A stretch of 47,853 nt of DNA from Candidatus Adlerbacteria bacterium (GCA_903851045.1 CAINNF010000019.1:1-47853); one strand, 5' to 3'. Counted from the stretch's first letter, positions 8,133 to 16,433 are shown. Numbers and translations are program-made. The notes: generated by a model not told the origin, from the letters alone.

Positions 8133-9689
8133 TTATTCGCTGAGAAGAAGTAGGTCCACTCTCGGCAAGCGATCCATATAGCTTCGGTAGCTTTCGCCCC
8201 GATCTTGCGGCAATGGTCGCGCCGAGCCGAACCCAGCCACACGAATGCGGTTGGGGTCGATGTTGTACGTGACCTGCAGGTAGCGAGCCACGGCTTCGGC
8301 GCGTTCGGTCGAGAGCTCCTTATTTGCCGCTTCGTCACCGCCTGGTTTGGTATGACCTTCCACACGGATGCGATATCCAGGGAAGGTGCGCAGTGTCTCG
8401 ACCGTTTGGTCGAGCTGCTGTTTACCAGTCAACGTGAGTTGGTTGTTGCCGGACTGAAAGACGATCGGGCGCACCTTAAGCGTACCGACTGGTTTCAGGT
8501 TCGCCCATCCAGAATCATTCAACGGTGAAAACTGGCGGGCGAGCGAATCGACATTCGCCTGTGCCGCTGCGGTCTTGAGAGTCTCGTCAGCGTAGAGAGC
8601 GCCTACGAAGGTCGCATTGAAGATCAAACGAGCGTCCCCGTTCGGTAGGGGATTATTCGGCAGACCGTAGTAATCGGTCAAGACTCGTGCGGTCGTGTTG
8701 ATGACATCGACGATGCCGAACGAAGGGATGCCGCTGGTCGTGTTACCAAGGCCGAACCACTCTGTAGCATTCTCTCCCAGCGTATACCACTGGATGCCAC
8801 GGAGTATGATATCGGCTTGTTCACTGGTGACGCCCGAGTACTTCGCGACCGCAAGGCGGAGTTCCGCCGGGTGGTCTTTGTAGTACGAGAGCGTCTTCCA
8901 GTAATTGGCGAGCACTAACCGTACGACGTCTGGATGATCTCGACCGAAGTCGCGATTGACCAGAAAGACGTCGTTGATAAGCTTGTCGGTCTGGTCGGTC
9001 CCGATGAGTTTGACCATGCCTGGCAGAGCCAGAGCCTTGGTCACATCAGGTTCCCACAGCACCGCAACTTGTGCATCACCGGCAACGAGTCGTTTGAGAG
9101 CCTCGTTCGATCCGTCCGTCGGTACCCGCCATGCGCCAGCACGATTGCGCAGCAGTGGGATGTCGAAGTCGACGGCAATTGCTTTGAGCAGGTAGTCGCT
9201 CGGGGATTCGGGCGTCAGCGCGACCTTGATGTTCAGGTTGGTCTTCAGTCCGTCGAGGTTCGTGACCGCAGCACTGTTCGCCACGATGGCGTCAGCGCCG
9301 CGAGAACGATCGATCACGAAGCTGATGGTGGCCGGGTAGCTGTTTGCACGCCCGTATTCTATGTATGAGTCCACGGTGCCGACCGCAAGTGACAAGTCAC
9401 CGGTCTGCAGATTGTGATATCGCGTGGCGTACTTTGCCTGGTCGTCGCGGCACTCCAACGTATATCCTTCGGCTAGCATCCGCGCCTGCATTTGTTGGGA
9501 GCAAAGCGGGAAGTAACCGACGAAGTTGTCCATACCGATGACGACGCGGCCTTTTGAGCTTGCGGCGGCGCTGGTTTGGATCTCGTGATGCTCCGCGAAG
9601 ATCGGCCGGCTCAGCTTGAAGGTAATAATGAGCAGCAGGGCCACCATGAGTGCCAAAGCTGCTCCGACAAGACGGCGGTTCTGCGCCAT
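8133..9689 (-). CDS. Membrane-anchored substrate-binding/OmpA fusion protein (518 aa)
   Basis: An N-terminal anchor (LALMVALLLIITFKL) is followed by a substrate-binding-protein fold (GRVVIGMDNFVGYFPL to about residue 400) and a C-terminal OmpA-like peptidoglycan-binding domain (about 405-518). The OmpA part keeps LSTERAEAVARYL, but the usual GHTD is GHTK, so the Asp used to bind the peptide stem is replaced by Lys. Such fusions are often annotated as phosphate ABC transporter binding/OmpA proteins. The arrangement would hold a receptor between membrane and wall. It is separated from the VWA gene by a strong hairpin. Confidence 0.82.
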   Translation of the reverse strand: MAQNRRLVGAALALMVALLLIITFKLSRPIFAEHHEIQTSAAASSKGRVVIGMDNFVGYFPLCSQQMQARMLAEGYTLECRDDQAKYATRYHNLQTGDLSLAVGTVDSYIEYGRANSYPATISFVIDRSRGADAIVANSAAVTNLDGLKTNLNIKVALTPESPSDYLLKAIAVDFDIPLLRNRAGAWRVPTDGSNEALKRLVAGDAQVAVLWEPDVTKALALPGMVKLIGTDQTDKLINDVFLVNRDFGRDHPDVVRLVLANYWKTLSYYKDHPAELRLAVAKYSGVTSEQADIILRGIQWYTLGENATEWFGLGNTTSGIPSFGIVDVINTTARVLTDYYGLPNNPLPNGDARLIFNATFVGALYADETLKTAAAQANVDSLARQFSPLNDSGWANLKPVGTLKVRPIVFQSGNNQLTLTGKQQLDQTVETLRTFPGYRIRVEGHTKPGGDEAANKELSTERAEAVARYLQVTYNIDPNRIRVAGFGSARPLPQDRGESYRSYMDRLPRVDLLLLSE

Positions 9690-9727
9690 CGGTATGGGTC
9701 CCTTTCAGAACTGGAATGAGAGTGAAT

Positions 9728-9754
9728 CGAGGAGGAGCTTGTGGCTCCTCCTCG
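9728..9754 (-). other. Intercistronic hairpin between VWA and SBP-OmpA genes
   Basis: CGAGGAGGAGC and GCTCCTCCTCG form a perfect 11-bp stem with a five-base loop. No T-run follows on the minus strand. Confidence 0.65.
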
Positions 9755-9766
9755 TTTAGCGTGTTA

Positions 9767-10501
9767 TCAGCGTCGAAACGACGTTGGGTCGAACACAAGC
9801 GTCTCGGTGGTTGCTTCTGCGAGACCTTTTCTCAGGTCGGCAGGGTTATTGACAGTGACGTACAGTGTGTACCCTGGGATGTTCAAGGAATGGTTCGTCA
9901 TGCAGAACCCAAGCGTCGCAACGCTGATCGGGGACTTGGTAACGATGTTTCGAGCAAGTCCTGCGACTGCCTGTGGGCCTCCGCCCTCGTTTGCTTCGCC
10001 ATCAGTGACGATGACGAGCATGTAGAGGCCGTAGCCATTCTGGCGTTGCTTTTGTTCGAGCAACATGTCGCGTCCGAGTTCGATAGCGTGGTAGAGGGGT
10101 GTTTGACCCCCCGCGACGATAGCGTTGATGCCCGCGTGAATGGAAGACTGATCGCCGCTCCCGAGTGGAGTGACGATACGTGGCCCACCATTGTAGTCGA
10201 AGACGACCAGCCCCTGATTAACGCCAGGTGGCTGCGCATCGATCGAAGCTATGACCGCGCTTTTCGCAACAACGATCTTTGTGTCCCTGTAGTCGCATAC
10301 AGGATCACTCATGCTCCCGCTGCCATCGATCACGTAGACGATGTTCTCGTCCAAGAAGTGATCGGGGGCAACGAGCTCGACTCGAGCGGATGTTTCTGAG
10401 TGTTTCGTCTCCTGTGGTGGTTTTTTGGGGTCGTCACATGCGGCGATGAGCAGCAAGCCGCTCATCGCCAAAAGGCTGACGAAGCGCCGATACTGTTGCA
10501 T
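9767..10501 (-). CDS. VWA-domain lipoprotein
   Basis: The 244-residue protein has a signal with lipobox (LLLIAAC), so it is probably lipid-anchored. One von Willebrand A domain follows, with a complete metal-ion-dependent adhesion site: DGSGS, the Thr in GGQTPLY and the Asp in VTDGEAN. VWA domains bind protein ligands through Mg2+ or Ca2+. It lies 21 bases after the 580-residue receptor gene and before a second one, so it likely helps assemble the receptor complex. AGGA precedes ATG. The precise partner is unknown. Confidence 0.88.
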   Translation of the reverse strand: MQQYRRFVSLLAMSGLLLIAACDDPKKPPQETKHSETSARVELVAPDHFLDENIVYVIDGSGSMSDPVCDYRDTKIVVAKSAVIASIDAQPPGVNQGLVVFDYNGGPRIVTPLGSGDQSSIHAGINAIVAGGQTPLYHAIELGRDMLLEQKQRQNGYGLYMLVIVTDGEANEGGGPQAVAGLARNIVTKSPISVATLGFCMTNHSLNIPGYTLYVTVNNPADLRKGLAEATTETLVFDPTSFRR

Positions 10502-10522
10502 GGTCGTAAATCCTGTTTCCGA

Positions 10523-12265
10523 TCACTTTACGAAGACATCGGATTCGGTATCGACCGAAGTAAAGCTAAACCGTACCCGGCGACTCTGGACCCACTCCTG
10601 ATCCGTTTGCGGTTTGCAAGCAAGGGTTATCTCGCCGCTCGAGTCATGTACGCACCCAGGCGCATCCACACCCCACCCAGTTACGTTGAACTGGCCAGGA
10701 TCGAAGGTGATGCCTTTGGTCTTCGCATAAGCGATTACGGCATCCCGAACGGCGTTCGCACGCCGAAGTGACAGATTCTTGAGCCCTTGTCGCTGCTTAG
10801 TAAGTGTATCCGGTGAAAGCCTCGGCTTCTCTGGATCGACAAGGCCAAGACTGGTGAGATACCCCGAAGGGTCGACGTACCCTTGGATATCGATCAGATC
10901 GCCCGCATTTTCTACGGCGCGTTTGATTATGTTTTCAAACTGCGCCTGGTACAACGCTACCGGGAAGTCGCTTTGCCGAGGGCTGAAGAGTATGTTGAAC
11001 CCGAACAACTCACCTTGCTCCGTGTCGCGCTGCACGCGTCCCTCAAGGAAACGTGCCGCAGCCGCAGGGTTGAAGTGCGGCACCACGACGTCGCCTGTGT
11101 TCGTCAGATCGCGAGCCATACGTGTCCAGTCCCACCCAGCTTGTGTCAGAGACACCCGCCGGGTCAGAAGTCGCATCTGCATGAAGGCAGGTTGGATCTC
11201 GGCGGTGAGACCGTCGAATCCGGACGGATAGTTCGAGTCTGTGAAGAACCGAAAGTTGCCGCCATAGCCTGCCAGCCGCATACCTTGATACAGCTGAACG
11301 ATGTCGTCGCTGTCGGTCGGGTTATCCAAGAGGAGCCCAGCCGCAGCACTCACGAGGTCGCTGTACGACTTTTTGTCCGTATTGTTCGGACCCATGATCG
11401 CCACCGTTTTCTCGTCGGCGACCAGGAGCGCATGCGCCAGCGCCTCGATCCTGTCTCGGTTGGCGTCAAAGAAGTCCTTGCGGACAGCGTAGACGTCAGG
11501 GACGACACGACCAGCCTGTGCGGTCGAGAACAGAATACGGGCGCCCTTGACCGAGCCTTCGCGGCCGGTGCCAACGGTGCCGTGTGCGGTCAGAACCTGC
11601 GCTTCAGGCATGATGACGAATGCGGCTGCGACCGAGGGGTCGGAGCTCATTGCCGTAGCAGGACTGAACGAGTTCTTGTCGGTCACCAGCAGATCGGGGA
11701 CATACTTGATGGTGACGTCCGATGCGCTGAGACCGGCGGTTTGTAGCACGTTTACCAGAAGGTCGACGTGCGGACCGTAGGCCTGCAGGACGATAGTCTT
11801 GCCCTTCAGGTCGGTCAGCTCGTTGATGTCTCCGCGGACGACCAGGGCATCCGCCCCGGTCGACCACGACAACTGGTGAAAGACCACCATCTGCGTCCGT
11901 GGATCACGATTCGTTAGCTCGGAGGCCGTGTTGATCATGCCCAGCGTGCCGCGCAAAAACGGCGACCTGCACGTCAGGTAATCGTCCAGCTGTGCCCGGA
12001 AGTCGTCCCTCGATACGAGTTGGAGGTCCAGACCGTGCTGGTCGATGATACTGCCGCGTGCGGTACGTTTGGAGTTGCCGTTCGCGTAGCTGGTGGCGAT
12101 ATCAGCGCCCCATGCGATGACCGGCATGTTCCAGGGTTGTCCGACCTTGCAGTCGGCGACTCGTGACTGTGCCACCAAGGGCCCTTGGGTCACGTAGTTT
12201 CCGGCGTGTGCTGGCGCTGTGCCCACAAGGGCGCACAGTGCAAGCAGGATCTGAAGCATTCTCAC
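10523..12265 (-). CDS. Secreted substrate-binding/OmpA-like fusion protein (580 aa)
   Basis: First gene of the operon. A cleavable signal (LLALCALVGTAPAHA) is followed by a binding-protein fold (residues about 45-330, with LTDLKGKTIVLQAYGPHVDL) and a divergent OmpA-like C-terminus. That C-terminus has IDIQGYVDPSG in place of GHTDxxG and a good NLSLRRANAVRDAV. Unlike the 518-residue relative, it keeps the Asp. The start is GTG at 12265 with AAGGA six bases upstream. The protein is long for a binding protein because of an extra middle region (about 330-440) that I cannot assign. Confidence 0.8.
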   Translation of the reverse strand: MRMLQILLALCALVGTAPAHAGNYVTQGPLVAQSRVADCKVGQPWNMPVIAWGADIATSYANGNSKRTARGSIIDQHGLDLQLVSRDDFRAQLDDYLTCRSPFLRGTLGMINTASELTNRDPRTQMVVFHQLSWSTGADALVVRGDINELTDLKGKTIVLQAYGPHVDLLVNVLQTAGLSASDVTIKYVPDLLVTDKNSFSPATAMSSDPSVAAAFVIMPEAQVLTAHGTVGTGREGSVKGARILFSTAQAGRVVPDVYAVRKDFFDANRDRIEALAHALLVADEKTVAIMGPNNTDKKSYSDLVSAAAGLLLDNPTDSDDIVQLYQGMRLAGYGGNFRFFTDSNYPSGFDGLTAEIQPAFMQMRLLTRRVSLTQAGWDWTRMARDLTNTGDVVVPHFNPAAAARFLEGRVQRDTEQGELFGFNILFSPRQSDFPVALYQAQFENIIKRAVENAGDLIDIQGYVDPSGYLTSLGLVDPEKPRLSPDTLTKQRQGLKNLSLRRANAVRDAVIAYAKTKGITFDPGQFNVTGWGVDAPGCVHDSSGEITLACKPQTDQEWVQSRRVRFSFTSVDTESDVFVK

Positions 12266-12310
12266 GTCTGTTCCTTTCTGTAACTTCTATGTAGTTGTCA
12301 GAGGACAGAA

Positions 12311-12337
12311 CCATTGACACATAAACGGTGTCAGTGG
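12311..12337 (-). other. 5' leader hairpin of the importer operon
   Basis: CCATTGACAC and GTGTCAGTGG pair (one mismatch) around a seven-base loop, between the predicted transcription start and the GTG start of the first gene. Confidence 0.5.
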
Positions 12338-12351
12338 TGTATCCGCAAGAG

Positions 12352-12387
12352 AGCATACCACGCTTTTATTTATACGCAATATATTGC
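12352..12387 (-). promoter_or_regulatory. Promoter of the importer operon with overlapping palindromic operator
   Basis: On the minus strand a TTGCGT -35 (12374-12379) and an extended -10 TGGTATGCT (12352-12357 core) are 16 bases apart. A perfect 12-bp palindrome GCAATATATTGC (12376-12387) overlaps the -35 box. Its half-site ATATTGCA recurs at 12409-12416, 28 bases away. This fits binding of a dimeric repressor. Confidence 0.6.
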
Positions 12388-12426
12388 AAATAAAAATTAG
12401 TGTTGTAAATATTGCATTCTTGGTCC

Positions 12427-14562
12427 CTACCGTACGAACCACGAGGCTACATAGTGCCACAACGTGAACAGGAAGGATCGATGTACTGTTGTGCCAACGC
12501 TTGCAAGTTGTTCGGTCGGGATCGTGACGTGTTGCGCGATCGAAGTGTCCTTAGGTACCTGCTGTTTCGCCTTATGCACGTTCGTATGAGTGAGAGTAGG
12601 GAGAAGAGCTGCCGCTATTATTGGTGGCGTAGAGGTCGCTGGTGTGGCTGTGCTCAGTGGGGTCAGAGCGGCAACCGTTGTGGTAGGAGTGCTCGTAGCT
12701 TCCGGCGGGGTGGTCGTGGCGATAGATGTTGTTGTTGCTATGAGTAGTGAACTCGTCGAGAGGGGTACTCCTGCTGTGCCCGCCGCAGACGCAGCGGTCG
12801 TCGGGCGGTGCGAAAAATTTTGTAGCACCGTGTTCCATGGCCTCCCTTCAAGTCCGAGTAGTGCGTATGCGGTGGCCCAGATGCGCGTGGGAGTATCGGT
12901 CGTGGTCGGCTCGAATCCGCCATCCGCCTGTTGATAGGAGGTGAGGCAGGTGAGTGGTGTCGCGCCAGTGTTGCTTTGCCAGGTTGTCGGAGTGTCACCA
13001 AGCGCCGTTACCGCCTGCAGCACCCAGCTCGTTGCATATTCATTACCAACACAGCCTGAACCGCTTTCGTGTGATCGCAGGTAAGCCTTCGCTTTGGTAA
13101 GTGCGCTCGTGACCCCCTCAAGGGTGGTGAGTGGGGCGAGTGCTTGCGCTGCGGCTGCGGTCAGGTCGACACTGTCCCACGAGCCGTTGCTCGACTGTTG
13201 TGCAAGGATATATGCCGTCTCTTTTTGTATCAGAGGGTCCTGTACGGTGTATCCGGCGTGTAAGAGAGGGAACAGCGCAAATATGTCATCGTTGACCGAC
13301 GTTGAGTCGCCGGTCTGTGTGCCGTCGAAGGCATCGACGACGTGCTGCACCGCGTTGGTGCCGCCGTACGGATCATCACCGAGCGCTTCGAGCGCCATAG
13401 CGCGTCGCTCGTAGTCGGTGGTCCGGTCTGCTGGAGCGGTATCGAGATAGCTCCTGAGCGCATTTGCCGCGGTGAGTGCTGCCGGGTGCGACGCGAGCGC
13501 GAGTGCTACCCAGTCATCGATAAAGGTGCCTGTGAACGAACCATTCGCCCGCTGTTGTGACAGTAGGTAGGCGAGCGCAGTATCTCCTGGCTGCGGTGTC
13601 GGACTTCCGCCACCACCTCCACCCACGATCGTTGGGGGTGTCGACGTCGCTGCGTCAGTGACACTGAACGAGGTTGCGGGAGTGTAGTAGTCCTCCGCAA
13701 GTCCAGCGGCGTATGTACCGGGCTGTGACACGGTAAAGGTCGCTTGCCCCGAACTGGCCGAGGTGGATGTCGCGATAACCATCGGCGACCATGGGTTCGC
13801 TGGGTCGGGCTGCGTGATACCAACCACGAGTCCTGGTGCGGGTGTATAGGTGTTCGTTGCCGGGTCATAGGACTCTGCGGTGACGGTGAACGGCGCGTTC
13901 GTGGTCACGGAAGAAGTGTCGAGCACGACCTGGCGCGGATACCCAAAGTAGATAAAGACAATGTCATGGTCGCTCAATTGGTAGGAATCCATGCCGACCG
14001 ACGGTGTGGTACCGTTCACCGAATACTGCCACTTGCTGCACAGCGGTGTGGAGGAGGCTGCCGGTACCGAAAGACAGTTGAGGTAGAACGCGCCGTATGA
14101 CGCATAATACTGCAGGTCGCTGATCGTAAAGTCGGTCGAACTTGCCGCAAGCAGCTCCAGTGCGGCCAAGACGCTCTTTGCTGACGAGGTGATCGGTGTC
14201 GTCGTGCCTGTCGGTGTGATGCTTGTGGTCGTTGCGTTCGGCGAAAGAGCAATAAGGCTTGATGTCGCTATGGTGTCACCAGCACGAATCGTGATCTGTA
14301 CGGTTTCGGTTGGTGTGGTGGGGGCGGCGAGCGACGTGTCGCTTTCTCCAACTGCAGGACTACAAGGGGACGTTTCCGAAAGCGACACGTCGCTCGCCGC
14401 AGATACACACGTGGATGTTGCTATCGATACATCTGTAGTACTCGTAGCCACCACGTCGGGTGTGCTGCTAGCAGCATCATCGGCGTGTGCGAACGAGGAG
14501 GGTACGCACAAAAATAGTAAAAAACCGAACAGCAACACACGCACCGAGGTGGTATATGTCAT
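12427..14562 (-). CDS. Transcobalamin-like secreted protein (DUF4430 plus alpha-toroid)
   Basis: The likely start is ATG 14562 (711 residues); the TTG at 14604 lies inside the riboswitch. Parts in order: signal peptide (VLLFGFLLFLCVPSSFAHA); Ser/Thr-rich linker; DUF4430 domain (about 95-200, with KWQYSVNGTTPSVGMDSYQL); Ig-like domain; alpha-toroid of the prenyltransferase-repeat type (about 320-575, with repeats such as AYLLSQQRANGSF and AYILAQQSSNGSW); Thr/Pro-rich stretch; and a short C-terminal hydrophobic segment. Animal transcobalamin and intrinsic factor use the same two folds, toroid then DUF4430-like, to clamp cobalamin. Here the order is reversed. The cobalamin riboswitch upstream supports a corrinoid-binding role. 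Direct binding is not shown. Confidence 0.82.
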   Translation of the reverse strand: MTYTTSVRVLLFGFLLFLCVPSSFAHADDAASSTPDVVATSTTDVSIATSTCVSAASDVSLSETSPCSPAVGESDTSLAAPTTPTETVQITIRAGDTIATSSLIALSPNATTTSITPTGTTTPITSSAKSVLAALELLAASSTDFTISDLQYYASYGAFYLNCLSVPAASSTPLCSKWQYSVNGTTPSVGMDSYQLSDHDIVFIYFGYPRQVVLDTSSVTTNAPFTVTAESYDPATNTYTPAPGLVVGITQPDPANPWSPMVIATSTSASSGQATFTVSQPGTYAAGLAEDYYTPATSFSVTDAATSTPPTIVGGGGGGSPTPQPGDTALAYLLSQQRANGSFTGTFIDDWVALALASHPAALTAANALRSYLDTAPADRTTDYERRAMALEALGDDPYGGTNAVQHVVDAFDGTQTGDSTSVNDDIFALFPLLHAGYTVQDPLIQKETAYILAQQSSNGSWDSVDLTAAAAQALAPLTTLEGVTSALTKAKAYLRSHESGSGCVGNEYATSWVLQAVTALGDTPTTWQSNTGATPLTCLTSYQQADGGFEPTTTDTPTRIWATAYALLGLEGRPWNTVLQNFSHRPTTAASAAGTAGVPLSTSSLLIATTTSIATTTPPEATSTPTTTVAALTPLSTATPATSTPPIIAAALLPTLTHTNVHKAKQQVPKDTSIAQHVTIPTEQLASVGTTVHRSFLFTLWHYVASWFVR

Positions 14563-14598
14563 ACGCCTTGCTCGAGGCACTTGTGTGGATAAATAGTT

Positions 14599-14709
14599 CG
14601 TCAAGCGTCGGTATTCGGACTTGATCCTGGATCTCTCAGGACTTACCGTAGCGGCACTGTGGAGGACTTACACCTCTCTTCCCCTTCGCTCGACATGATC
14701 GGACAGAAC
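14599..14709 (-). ncRNA. Cobalamin riboswitch
   Basis: The minus-strand leader contains the conserved cobalamin-aptamer blocks in order: GGGAAGAGAGGTGTAAGTCC, then ACAGTGCCGCTACGGT (B12-box region), then AAGTCCGAATACCGACGCT. These match the RF00174 pattern GGGAA..GGTG..A.TCC / GCC.CTGT / GTCCG.A.ACC. The aptamer ends about 40 bases before ATG 14562. Just before that ATG, GCCT-CGAGCA-AGGC can form a small hairpin that hides the AAGG ribosome site, which suggests translational control. Boundaries are approximate. Confidence 0.88.
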
Positions 14710-14715
14710 CCTCGC

Positions 14716-14745
14716 ACTATACGCGGACGTGTAACGCTTGTGCAA
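14716..14745 (-). promoter_or_regulatory. Promoter for the riboswitch and transcobalamin-like gene
   Basis: TTGCAC (14740-14745) and TATAGT (14716-14721) are 18 bases apart on the minus strand. They lie inside the last codons of the membrane gene upstream, so the riboswitch RNA would start near 14709. Confidence 0.6.
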
Positions 14746-15268
14746 GCCGCTCGCGCATGGTGCGAGCACGCACGATAACCTCGCTACCGTACACGAACAC
14801 ACCAAAGAGAAGTGGCGTGTACAGTACGTCACCCAGAAGCATGTTGCGGTAGAACGGCAACCCGAGCGTGTAGCAATAGACGAGTCCTTCGACCGTTTTC
14901 GCGTACCACGGCGAGAATGCCCACACCGCAAAGTTCGTGACGATGAAGAACAAGAACGAAGAGGCGAGGACGAGCGCCGCACCCGTAAAGAGGTTTGGAT
15001 ATCTTTTGAGTATAAAGCTACCGATACCGATGAGCGCGAAGGAGCCGTAGACGCTCAACATCACACGCCAGTCGTAGAATCCGATGATAAGGTCGGAGAG
15101 AAGGAGTGCGAGTAAGGGTACCGCCACCGCCCAAGTTCTCCCTAAGTACACACCCGAGATGAGAGCGATTGCGGTGATCGGTGTCGCGTCGGGCAGGTGG
15201 AAGGCGAGTCGCACCGCAAGCGTGAAGAGGACGAGACCGAAGGCTATCAGAAAGTTTTTGTATCGCAT
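14717..15268 (-). CDS. Six-helix S-component-like membrane protein (DUF6580-like)
   Basis: The best start is ATG 15268, two bases after the stop of the DUF4430 gene, giving 183 residues. Six hydrophobic helices are visible, including FLIAFGLVLFTLAVRLAF, WAVAVPLLALLLSDLIIGF and LVLASSFLFFIVTNFAVWAF. Length, helix count and the segment LPDATPITAIALISGVYLG resemble DUF6580 proteins, which look like vitamin-binding S-components of ECF transporters. Tight coupling to a DUF4430 gene and the adjoining riboswitch point to corrinoid uptake. No T-component or ECF ATPase is in the window. Confidence 0.75.
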   Translation of the reverse strand: MRYKNFLIAFGLVLFTLAVRLAFHLPDATPITAIALISGVYLGRTWAVAVPLLALLLSDLIIGFYDWRVMLSVYGSFALIGIGSFILKRYPNLFTGAALVLASSFLFFIVTNFAVWAFSPWYAKTVEGLVYCYTLGLPFYRNMLLGDVLYTPLLFGVFVYGSEVIVRARTMRERLAQALHVRV

Positions 15269-15270
15269 GA

Positions 15271-15816
15271 CTATTGTCGTGATGGGCCGAACTGCCACGC
15301 AACCCGGTCGCCGTTGTGTAGTATATACCCACTTGCGCCGATCTGGGGCTCGACACCGTTCACTGTATATTGCCAATAGTTTTTATTGGTACCATTGGTG
15401 AGTCCGCCCATACTCGTGATCAGTGCCCCAAGCCCCGTATAGTTTTGAACCTCCAACTGTAGGTGTGGGTCTTTGGTACTGAGTGTCTGCAGAAGGGTGA
15501 GAAGGGTCTCGTTCGCGGTGATAGTAACCTGTTTGTCAGTATAGAGACCTTGTATGGAGAGCGAAATGCTCGGGCCGTTTGGTGCGGTGGCAGTGTGTTG
15601 TGGGGTGGTGGATGTATGTAATGTATCGTGCGCAATAGGTACGGACCCCATGTTCGATGGGTGAGTGTCGTTTGTGGTAGTGGGAGAGTCTATCTGACGG
15701 GACAGGCTCACCCGCAGCGTCGGTGCCTTCGCCTCATGGGTGTGCAGGAGAAAGCCTGCCGCGATAGCGACGATGATGCATAGTCCCGGCACCGCATACC
15801 AGAGGTGTTGGTTCAT
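15271..15816 (-). CDS. Membrane-anchored DUF4430 (transcobalamin C-terminal-like) protein
   Basis: The chosen start is ATG 15816 (MNQHLWYAV, 181 residues), because GATACT ends seven bases before it. An N-terminal helix (VPGLCIIVAIAAGFLLHT) anchors it. After a Ser/Thr-rich linker, a DUF4430 domain covers about residues 85-181: SLSIQGLYTDKQVTITANET, then NKNYWQYTVNGVEPQIGASG. DUF4430 is the beta-domain fold of the transcobalamin C-terminus. It overlaps the promoter of the divergent PduO gene and is translated just before the S-component-like protein. It is likely a surface cobalamin-capture protein. Confidence 0.78.
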   Translation of the reverse strand: MNQHLWYAVPGLCIIVAIAAGFLLHTHEAKAPTLRVSLSRQIDSPTTTNDTHPSNMGSVPIAHDTLHTSTTPQHTATAPNGPSISLSIQGLYTDKQVTITANETLLTLLQTLSTKDPHLQLEVQNYTGLGALITSMGGLTNGTNKNYWQYTVNGVEPQIGASGYILHNGDRVAWQFGPSRQ

Positions 15817-15842
15817 AGACCCAAGTATCATATACTACAGGC

Positions 15843-16409
15843 ATGTTGTATACACGCAAAGGGGATACCGGCACGACCGAACTGTTCGGATCGCCCGACC
15901 GATTACCGAAAGATTGCCCGTTATTCGAAGCGCTCGGCACCGTGGACGAACTCAATTCGCTCTTAGGCGTCTGCTTCGCACAAGCGCATAGTGCCGCCGA
16001 CACGGCCGACTCGAGCCCGACCACGGTGGAGTACCGTCACCTCGCAGAACTCATACGAAACGTCCAACAAGACCTTTTTATCGTCCAGGCGGAGTTGGCG
16101 GGTGCCCCCAAGACGCTTGATGAAGCGCACGTGTTGCACCTAGAATCGTGTATCGCCGAAGTAGAGTCGTATATAACGAATCCTCACTCGTTTGTCATTG
16201 CGGGCGGCTCCGAACTTTCGGCCTATTTCGACTACGCACGAGCGGTCTCACGTCGAGCCGAGCGCCACGTGCTCGCGGTACGAGGCGACTATCCAACCTC
16301 CGCCGACACTCAAAAATATCTTAACCGCCTCTCCAGCTTCCTCTACGCTCTTGCAAGAAAAGCCAACAAGCTCGCCGAGTCAAAGGAGGCAAAGCCGACG
16401 TATACATAG
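15843..16409 (+). CDS. pduO: Cob(I)alamin adenosyltransferase, PduO/MMAB type
   Basis: This 188-residue enzyme transfers adenosyl from ATP to cob(I)alamin to make adenosylcobalamin. The N-terminal ATP motif TRKGDTGTTELFG is intact, followed by KDCPLFEALGTVDELNSLLG. The C-terminal block SAYFDYARAVSRRAERHVLA carries the Arg/Glu motif of the trimer interface. TATACT lies six bases before ATG, so the mRNA is predicted leaderless. It is divergent from the DUF4430 gene and would supply the cofactor for the class II reductase in this window. Confidence 0.95.
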   Translation: MLYTRKGDTGTTELFGSPDRLPKDCPLFEALGTVDELNSLLGVCFAQAHSAADTADSSPTTVEYRHLAELIRNVQQDLFIVQAELAGAPKTLDEAHVLHLESCIAEVESYITNPHSFVIAGGSELSAYFDYARAVSRRAERHVLAVRGDYPTSADTQKYLNRLSSFLYALARKANKLAESKEAKPTYT

Positions 16410-16433
16410 GGCAATTCTGAGGGTTGTTTTCTA

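Noticed and set aside
6048-12294. 13-mer CTACATAGAAGTT at 6048-6060 (+) and 12282-12294 (-)
   Set aside because: By chance, tens of 13-mer pairs are expected in a 48-kb window on both strands; no further similarity surrounds the two copies.
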